A stretch of 9,844 nt of DNA. Origin: Acidobacteriota bacterium. GTDB taxonomy: Bacteria; Acidobacteriota; Holophagae; Thermotomaculales; Thermotomaculaceae. Where the stretch lies: contig JAMOUY010000155.1 of NCBI GenBank assembly GCA_027067895.1, forward strand, positions 1 through 9,844. Reading direction: 5' to 3'. Shown piece by piece: positions 5,364 through 9,844 of this stretch. Position 1 is the first letter of the stretch; the number at the start of each line of letters is the position of its first letter. Under the pieces are notes generated by a model. The model was not told where the DNA came from. It saw nothing but the letters and a program-made list of their open reading frames with translations, and did not search any database. The position numbers were made by a program, and so were the translations under genes.

Positions 5364-6320
5364 ATGAAACGTATTTGTTTTTATGCAGTTTTGATAACAA
5401 TTTTTATCACGGGGATTTCTTGCAATGGGGAAAGAGAGAAATCCCCGGTTTCTGAAAACGTAATAGCAACAATAGACCAGTATTATGTTTTCAGGGACGA
5501 ATTTTTGTTTTATCTTAATCTGAATTACAGGTCTGTCCTTGAAAAGAAGGATTCTTTTCTTCTTTCCAGAATTCTTGACGATTACATAAAAAAAAGAATG
5601 CTTTATTTGTTTTTAAAAGAGAAGAAAATCCTTCCCACAAACGAAGAGATAGCGGAGTATATGAAGTTTCACGGGTTTGACAGATTTTACAAAACGCTTG
5701 ATTTGAAGAAAAAACGATACTTTGTATTTTTTATGATTTTGAATATAGACGACGAAATTTTGAAAAATTTTATACTGAAAAATTATGTTAATATCTCGGA
5801 AAAAGAAATTGAGGACTATTATAAAAACAAGAGCGAAGAATTTATTAAAAAGAAAACTTATTGTTTTACAAGGTTTCACAGCAAATACGGTGATTTGATG
5901 AAAGACGCGAGGGTTTGGGTTGTCCGCAAAAGAAGAGATGAGAACTTTATAAAGTTGAGATACAGGGATATTGACGTTGAGACAAACTGCTTTGAGGAAG
6001 ACGAAATTCCCGAGGATTTTTTAAAGGTTTTGAAAAAAATGAAGCCCGGCAGGGTTTCAAATGTAATAAAATTGAGAATAGGAGAAAAAGAAGATTACAA
6101 TATGCTTTGGCTAAAAAAAATCATTCCTGCGAGAAAACTTGATTTTGAAGAAGTGAAGGATTTGATTTACAATAAACTTGCCATGGAAGAATATGCCAGA
6201 AAAGAAGCGGAAATTTTTAATTTGATAAACAAGAAATACAGAGTTGAGGTTTATCCCGAAAACATACTTGTTTTTAAATACAGCGGGGTATTTCCCGTAT
6301 TCGGCACGGAGGAAAAATGA
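5364..6320 (+). CDS. Degenerate SurA/PpiC-like lipoprotein, probably a non-catalytic chaperone
   Basis: 318 residues. A short signal peptide ends ITGISC, making C20 a likely lipid anchor with an atypical lipobox. Residues 33-105 resemble the SurA N-terminal fold: NVIATIDQYYVFRDEFLFYL, then LLSRILDDYIKKRMLYLFLK and TNEEIAEYM. The later region keeps the outline of a parvulin domain (SEKEIEDYYKNKSEEF before it; VLKKMKPGRVSNVIKL at the usual place; FEEVKDLIYNKLAMEEYARK after it). The HIL motif is replaced by YCFTRFH and the YHII motif by EDYNMLWL, so isomerase activity is unlikely. The gene follows the first foldase after 10 nt made of stop triplets, with no Shine-Dalgarno visible, so it probably depends on reinitiation. 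It overlaps the third foldase by 4 nt (ATGA). Homology to SurA is judged from layout and context more than from sharp motifs. Confidence 0.7.
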   Translation: MKRICFYAVLITIFITGISCNGEREKSPVSENVIATIDQYYVFRDEFLFYLNLNYRSVLEKKDSFLLSRILDDYIKKRMLYLFLKEKKILPTNEEIAEYMKFHGFDRFYKTLDLKKKRYFVFFMILNIDDEILKNFILKNYVNISEKEIEDYYKNKSEEFIKKKTYCFTRFHSKYGDLMKDARVWVVRKRRDENFIKLRYRDIDVETNCFEEDEIPEDFLKVLKKMKPGRVSNVIKLRIGEKEDYNMLWLKKIIPARKLDFEEVKDLIYNKLAMEEYARKEAEIFNLINKKYRVEVYPENILVFKYSGVFPVFGTEEK

Positions 6321-7282
6321 AAAAGATAGCCATTGTTTTTTGCTTGTTATTTATTATCGGAGTTAACGCTAAAATTATAGATAAAATTGCAATTATCGTT
6401 AACAACAGGGCGGTAACGTATCATGAACTTGAAAAACTGTATCAGGCAAGGTCTTCCGAGTTATACAGGCAGTATGCTGGAAAAGAACTTACCGAAAAAC
6501 TTGAACAGTTGAAAAAACAGGTGATTAAAGACAAATTGGACGAACTTCTTCTGCTTGAAAAGGCTTCTCAGGAGGGAATAACAATTTCCGATGAGATGAT
6601 GGACGATTTTATAAAAGGACTGATGAAGCAGAATAATATTGAAACCGAAGAGCAGTTTAACAATATTTTAATGCAGCAGATGGGAATGACGCTTGAAGAG
6701 TTTAAAGAGGCGCAGAAAACCCAGTATATAGCAAGGACTGTCATTCAGCAGTTTGTTATAAACAAAATTGTGATAGATGAAGCGGAAATGAGAGCATACT
6801 ATGACGAACACATTGAAGATTATCAAACCCCGTTTTCATACTCAATTCAGGAAATAGTGCTTTATTATGACCCGTCAACCAAGGTGTTTGTTGAAAGCAG
6901 GGCAAAGTCAATTCTTGAAGAATTAAAAAACAATAAAATTGATTTTGCTACTGCGGTTTCCCTTTATTCTGAATCCGAATCAAAAGAGTTAAACGGGGAA
7001 TTGAAAAACCTTAAAAAGGGGGATTTGAACGAAAAACTTGAAGAAGCGGTTTTATCTCTGAAAGTCGGAGAAATAACAATGGTTGAACTTCCGGACTCAA
7101 TTCACATAATAAAATTGATTGAAAGAAATGACCCGAAACCTCTGCCGTTTGAAAAAGTAAGGGATAAAATAGAAGAAAAATTGAGGCAGCCTTTGGTACA
7201 GGAAAAGATTGATAAGTTTTTAAAAGAATTAAAAAGCATATACTATGTGAGAGTGGACGTTAAACCGGAAGAATTGAAATGA
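6317..7282 (+). CDS. SurA-like periplasmic chaperone with one eroded parvulin domain
   Basis: 321 residues. A signal peptide is cleaved after VNA (A18), so this one is soluble in the periplasm rather than lipid-anchored. The SurA N-terminal domain begins immediately: IIDKIAIIVNNRAVTYHELE (20-39), followed by long charged helices, LKKQVIKDKLDELLLLEKAS (65-84), GITISDEMMDDFI, and a MTLEEFKEAQKTQYIARTVI segment (124-143). AEMRAYYDEH leads into a single parvulin-like domain (174-268). E179 in SIQEIVL stands in for the HIL histidine, the SEGPSA..GG loop is reduced to SESESKELNGEL, but SIHIIKL keeps H263. E. coli SurA has two parvulin domains; this has one. Likely role: chaperoning outer-membrane proteins through the N-terminal domain, with isomerase activity doubtful. 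GGAGG 5 nt upstream supports the ATG at 6317. ATGA overlaps link it to genes on both sides. Confidence 0.85.
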   Translation: MKKIAIVFCLLFIIGVNAKIIDKIAIIVNNRAVTYHELEKLYQARSSELYRQYAGKELTEKLEQLKKQVIKDKLDELLLLEKASQEGITISDEMMDDFIKGLMKQNNIETEEQFNNILMQQMGMTLEEFKEAQKTQYIARTVIQQFVINKIVIDEAEMRAYYDEHIEDYQTPFSYSIQEIVLYYDPSTKVFVESRAKSILEELKNNKIDFATAVSLYSESESKELNGELKNLKKGDLNEKLEEAVLSLKVGEITMVELPDSIHIIKLIERNDPKPLPFEKVRDKIEEKLRQPLVQEKIDKFLKELKSIYYVRVDVKPEELK

Positions 7283-7539
7283 GGCTTGACCTGTTTTTAA
7301 AAAAAACATTGATTATAAAAAGAAGGACTCTTGCGCAGGAATTGATAAAATCCGGCAGGGTTTTTGTTAACGGAAGCATAGCCAAGCCGGGGAAAGACGT
7401 CAAAGCGGGCGACATAATTGTTTTTCCTTTGAGAAGGAGAAAGTTGACCATAAAGGTTAAGGAAATTCCTTCAAGGCCTGTAAAAAAAGGAGACGAGTTA
7501 AACTATTACGAAATCTTGAAAGAGGAGATAATCCAATGA
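7279..7539 (+). CDS. rqcP: S4-domain RNA-binding protein, RqcP (YabO)/Hsp15-like
   Basis: 86 residues, the same length as Bacillus subtilis RqcP. The S4 fold fills the N-terminal half: MRLDLFLKKTLIIKRRTLAQ, ELIKSGRVFVNG, and AKPGKDVKAGDIIVF (35-49). The C-terminal tail ends NYYEILKEE, like the MYTVLKEE tail of RqcP. RqcP binds obstructed large ribosomal subunits and, with RqcH, drives Ala-tail synthesis; Hsp15 (HslR) stabilises stalled 50S-peptidyl-tRNA complexes. The basic patch KRR (14-16) and RRR (52-54) suit rRNA contact. Whether this genome has RqcH cannot be seen here, so the pathway is inferred from family similarity. Its ATG (7279) overlaps the SurA-like stop as ATGA, and its stop overlaps the exoribonuclease start in the same way. 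Confidence 0.85.
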   Translation: MRLDLFLKKTLIIKRRTLAQELIKSGRVFVNGSIAKPGKDVKAGDIIVFPLRRRKLTIKVKEIPSRPVKKGDELNYYEILKEEIIQ

Positions 7540-8498
7540 ATGACCATGTTTTTATAAAAGACCTGAAACCGGACTCAAAGGTTGAGGATATTTACCTTTT
7601 AAAACTCATAGGTTTGAGAGACAAAAAAAACGGCGGACAGTATCTTCTTCTTAAACTTGCCGATATGAGCGGAGAGATAATGGGAATGATGTGGGACAAA
7701 ATCCACGGAATTGTTGACAAGGTAAAACCGGGTGATTTTGTTAAGGTAAAATTCAGAGTGCAGGTTTACAACAATAACTTGCAGGCTGTTGTCTCAAAAA
7801 TTGAAAAAATTGACGACAAAGAGATTGAAAACACCGAAATGTTTTTCCCGTCATCGGAAGTGCCTGCCGAAACTCTTTACAAAACCCTCATGGCTTTTGT
7901 TGAGGAAAATGTAAAAGACGATTTTATAAAACAACTTGTTGAAAGAGTTTACAACGACCCGGAAATCAAGCCTAACATTTTGAAAGCCCCTGCGGCAAAA
8001 TCCCTTCACCATGCATACAGGGGAGGCTATCTTGAACACGTGCTTACCCTTTTGAGGCTTGCAAAACAGGTTATGGAAATTTATCCTTTTTTGAACAAAG
8101 ACATAGTTTATGCGGGAATTCTCTTCCATGACATAGGAAAACTGTGGGAGTTGTCATACCAAAGAGAGTTTAACTACACGACGGAAGGAAGGCTTTTGGG
8201 GCATATTGCTATTGAATACGAGTTTGTTACGGATAAAATCAAGGAAATTCCCGATTTCCCCGAAGACTACAAACTTCACATTCAGCATATAATTTTATCC
8301 CACCACGGAGAACTTGAATTCGGTTCACCAAAAAGGCCGAAAACCCCAGAAGCCTTACTTGTGGCTACAATTGACAACCTTGACGCAAAAATGAACGCCA
8401 TGAAGCAGGCAATTGAAGCAGATACCCAGTCCGACCATCCCGATTGGACGCCTTATCTTCCAATGTTTGAGAGGGTTGTTTTTAAAAAAAGGCCTTAA
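7536..8498 (+). CDS. yhaM: 3'-5' exoribonuclease, YhaM family (OB fold plus HD domain)
   Basis: 320 residues, normal for YhaM. Residues 1-95 form an OB-fold nucleic-acid-binding domain (LKLADMSGEIMGMMWDKI at 39-56; GDFVKVKFRVQVYNNNLQAV at 66-85). A helical linker with PAAKSLHHAYRGGYLEH (152-168) leads into an HD phosphohydrolase domain. Candidate metal ligands are H168, H198-D199 in LFHDIGK, H223 in LLGHIAI, H256-H257 in LSHHGELEFGSPKRPKTPEA, and D280/D283 in IDNLDAKM. YhaM trims RNA, and in Bacillus also single-stranded DNA, from the 3' end in the cytoplasm. AGAGGAG lies 8 nt before the ATG, which overlaps the RqcP stop as ATGA. Last gene of the foldase operon. All key motifs are intact. Confidence 0.93.
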   Translation: MNDHVFIKDLKPDSKVEDIYLLKLIGLRDKKNGGQYLLLKLADMSGEIMGMMWDKIHGIVDKVKPGDFVKVKFRVQVYNNNLQAVVSKIEKIDDKEIENTEMFFPSSEVPAETLYKTLMAFVEENVKDDFIKQLVERVYNDPEIKPNILKAPAAKSLHHAYRGGYLEHVLTLLRLAKQVMEIYPFLNKDIVYAGILFHDIGKLWELSYQREFNYTTEGRLLGHIAIEYEFVTDKIKEIPDFPEDYKLHIQHIILSHHGELEFGSPKRPKTPEALLVATIDNLDAKMNAMKQAIEADTQSDHPDWTPYLPMFERVVFKKRP

Positions 8499-8577
8499 CG
8501 GGAATTAAATCTTAATTTTCGGATTTTAAGTTTTAATAATTTCTGAAAAAACAGTAGTGTATCTTGTTTTTTTTGTG

Positions 8578-8606
8578 TTGACTAATTGTCCGTTTCTCAA
8601 TAAAAT
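8578..8606 (+). promoter_or_regulatory. Strong sigma-70-type promoter of the cutA operon
   Basis: TTGACT (8578-8583), a 17-nt spacer and TAAAAT (8601-8606) give the best promoter in the window (5 of 6 matches in each hexamer). The -10 ends 19 nt before the cutA ATG, so the leader would be about 13 nt and begin just before AGGAGG (8616-8621). The preceding gap (8499-8577) is AT-rich, with only weak AT inverted repeats and no clear terminator for the upstream operon. Confidence 0.72.
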
Positions 8607-8625
8607 AGTCAAGTCAGGAGGAATT

Positions 8626-8955
8626 ATGGGCGGCAGAAAGAAAAAGTATATCTTGATAATGACAACGGTAGGTTCGGAAGAGCAGGCGGTTGTTATTGCC
8701 GACGCTCTTGTTAACAAAAAGGTTGCCGCATGTGTAAATATTATTCCTTCTATTCGTTCTATTTACAGGTTTAAAGGCAAAGTTTGGGACGATGAGGAGT
8801 ATTTACTCATAATTAAATCAACCCAGAGTAATTACAACGAAATAGAAAAAACCATAACCGAATTGCATAATTACGAAATCCCCGAAATCCTTGCCTTCCC
8901 GATGGAAAAGGGAAGCAGGCATTTTTTAAATTGGATTGAGGAATCAGTCCTTTGA
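8626..8955 (+). CDS. cutA: CutA family protein (divalent cation tolerance)
   Basis: 109 residues, the usual CutA1 length; these form very stable PII-like trimers in the cytoplasm. Signature blocks: MTTVGSEEQAVVIADALVNK (12-31), VAACVNIIPSIRSIYRFKGK (33-52) followed by VWDDEEYLLIIKS, and NYEIPEILAFPMEKGSRHFL (82-101) near the C-terminus. Roles in copper/divalent ion tolerance are named for E. coli CutA, but the biochemical function of the family remains unsettled. The ATG at 8626 has a near-perfect AGGAGG 4 nt upstream; a longer in-frame start at 8557 would put 23 poorly conserved residues across the promoter and is rejected. The stop TGA overlaps the TTG start of the phosphatase. Confidence 0.95.
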   Translation: MGGRKKKYILIMTTVGSEEQAVVIADALVNKKVAACVNIIPSIRSIYRFKGKVWDDEEYLLIIKSTQSNYNEIEKTITELHNYEIPEILAFPMEKGSRHFLNWIEESVL

Positions 8956-9572
8956 TACAACTGTATCTCATTCGCCACGCACAAACACAATTCAACAAAG
9001 AGCATATTTTTCAGGGAATTACCGACAACGGTTTAAACGAAGACGGCTTGAAGCAGGCCGAATTGATTGCCGATTATTTTGAAAATATTCAGGTTGACGA
9101 GATTTATTCAAGCCCTTTGAACAGGGTTGTCCAAACCGCAAAACCTCTTGCCAATCGGAAGAAAAAAGAAATAAAAATTCTTGAAGATTTCTATGAGGTT
9201 GACTGCGGAAAGTGGGAAGGGGAAAATTGGTATAATCTTGTTGAAAACCAAAAAGAGGCTTTGAGGAAATGGCTTCTTGAAGCCGATTTCAAAGCGCCAG
9301 AGGGAGAGTCCCTGCTTGACGTTTACAACAGAATTGAAAAAAGTTTGTATTCAATTTTGAAAAACCCGGAAAACGACAGAAACATTGTTTTGTTCGGACA
9401 CGGCGGGGTAAACAGGGCGGTAATCTGCCATCTTTTGGGCATTCCGATAAACCGTGCTTTCAGGTTTGAGCAGTCAAACGGGTGCATTAACCTTTTTGAG
9501 ATTAGCGAAAATTTTCCGCCGAGACTTATAATGCTAAATTTTACGGCGCATTTGGGGAGGGAAAATGATTGA
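8952..9572 (+). CDS. Histidine phosphatase superfamily protein (phosphoglycerate mutase/CobC-like)
   Basis: 206 residues. LYLIRHAQTQF (4-14) is the RHG-type motif, with R8 and the phospho-accepting H9; Ala replaces the usual Gly, a tolerated variant. Further active-site positions are R58 in YSSPLNRVVQTA, E82 in FYEVDCGKWEG, and H150 in LFGHGGVNRAV. The EVDCGKWEG and APEGESLLDVYNR blocks resemble cofactor-independent phosphatases (alpha-ribazole phosphatase, PhoE-like) more than true glycolytic mutase, so a phosphatase is more likely. The substrate is not evident and no cobalamin genes adjoin. The start is TTG at 8952, overlapping the cutA TGA as TTGA, with GAGG 10 nt upstream; no ATG is available before the catalytic motif. 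The 3' end overlaps argS by 8 bp. It is the middle gene of a cutA-phosphatase-argS operon. Confidence 0.9.
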   Translation: MIQLYLIRHAQTQFNKEHIFQGITDNGLNEDGLKQAELIADYFENIQVDEIYSSPLNRVVQTAKPLANRKKKEIKILEDFYEVDCGKWEGENWYNLVENQKEALRKWLLEADFKAPEGESLLDVYNRIEKSLYSILKNPENDRNIVLFGHGGVNRAVICHLLGIPINRAFRFEQSNGCINLFEISENFPPRLIMLNFTAHLGREND

Positions 9573-9844
9573 GATAAAGGAAAAGATTGCAGAAAACATA
9601 GTTGATTTTTTGAAAGAAAAGGGAATAGACAGCGATAAAGAGCAGGTTTTGGCGCAGTTTAAAAAGCCTGAATCCGAATTTGGAGACGTTGCCTTTCCGG
9701 TTTTCAGGTATGCGAGGGATTTTAGAAAACCGCCGGTTGAAATTGCAAAAGACGTAAAGGAATACTTTGACGGAAAAACTTTAAAAGAGATTGAAAAAAT
9801 TGAGGTTGTAAACGGATACGTTAACTTTTACCTTTCCTGCAAAT
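9565..9844 (+). CDS. argS: Arginyl-tRNA synthetase, N-terminal part (partial, runs off the right edge)
   Basis: The first 93 codons are present and open to the window end. The translation begins MIEIKEKIAENIVDFLKEKG and contains KKPESEFGDVAFPVFRYARD, KPPVEIAKDVKEYF, and IEKIEVVNGYVNFYLSCK. This order (EFGD, then the aliphatic 'P..IA' helix, then the G[YF][VI]NF.L strand) is the additional N-terminal tRNA-binding domain (Arg_tRNA_synt_N) that recognises the D-loop. The class I catalytic motifs HIGH and KMSK lie beyond the window. The ATG at 9565 has GGGGAGG 4 nt upstream, inside the end of the phosphatase gene, an 8-bp overlap. The enzyme charges tRNA-Arg in the cytoplasm. No T-box or separate promoter is visible before it. 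Confidence 0.88.
   Translation, partial: MIEIKEKIAENIVDFLKEKGIDSDKEQVLAQFKKPESEFGDVAFPVFRYARDFRKPPVEIAKDVKEYFDGKTLKEIEKIEVVNGYVNFYLSCK

Noticed and set aside
8503..8517. Inverted repeat AATTAA-ATC-TTAATT after yhaM as a terminator
   Set aside because: A six-base AT-only stem is too unstable and only four T follow; such repeats are expected by chance in this AT-rich gap.
8557..8625. Longer cutA start at 8557
   Set aside because: It would run across the TTGACT/TAAAAT promoter and lacks a ribosome binding site, while the ATG at 8626 has AGGAGG and gives the normal family length.

Overview
The window is gene-dense bacterial chromosome, roughly 37-40% G+C by eye. It carries 13 complete genes, two genes cut by the window edges, and one possible nine-codon leader ORF. 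Periplasmic-type SurA/parvulin foldases, an Rfb-type glycan flippase and a Kdo/InaA-like kinase suggest a diderm (Gram-negative-type) bacterium. I cannot assign a phylum. The gene mix (YhaM and RqcP homologues beside SurA proteins) and the Lys/Glu/Ile-rich proteins would fit an Acidobacteriota-like, possibly thermophilic lineage, but that is inference. No rRNA, tRNA, CRISPR array or insertion sequence is visible, and no gene-free stretch reaches 300 bases.

Left part, minus strand (1547 down to 1): one tightly overlapping operon of a MerR-type regulator, a small lipopolysaccharide-kinase-like protein, a very short LUD-domain (LutC-like) protein, and the N-terminus of LutB, whose TTG start lies inside the LUD gene. 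It diverges from a plus-strand flippase gene at a shared 123-bp intergenic region.

Middle (1671-4394): a 12-TM-type polysaccharide flippase (RfbX-like), then a separate promoter for a core-only DAHP synthase (entry to the shikimate pathway). The latter overlaps by 11 bp a monofunctional-type helix-hairpin-helix DNA glycosylase of the EndoIII/MagIII group.

Right-middle (4460-8498): an envelope-folding and RNA/translation-quality operon. It holds three consecutive SurA/PpiC-family proteins (one with intact parvulin signatures, two eroded), an RqcP-like S4 protein, and a YhaM-type 3'-5' exoribonuclease. The last four genes are linked by three successive ATGA stop/start overlaps.

Right end (8626-9844): a strong promoter, then cutA, a TTG-started histidine phosphatase, and the first 93 codons of argS, again overlapping.

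A recurring theme is the 5' end of transcription units. Five candidate promoters have a -10-like hexamer (four TAAAAT, one GATAAC) ending only 17-19 nt before a start codon, so the Shine-Dalgarno sequence would sit at or near the predicted transcription start. Most of the window is ordinary housekeeping sequence. The items most worth checking are this promoter geometry, the eroded foldase trio, the glycosylase whose stop codon stands where its fourth Fe-S cysteine is expected, and the miniature LUD protein.
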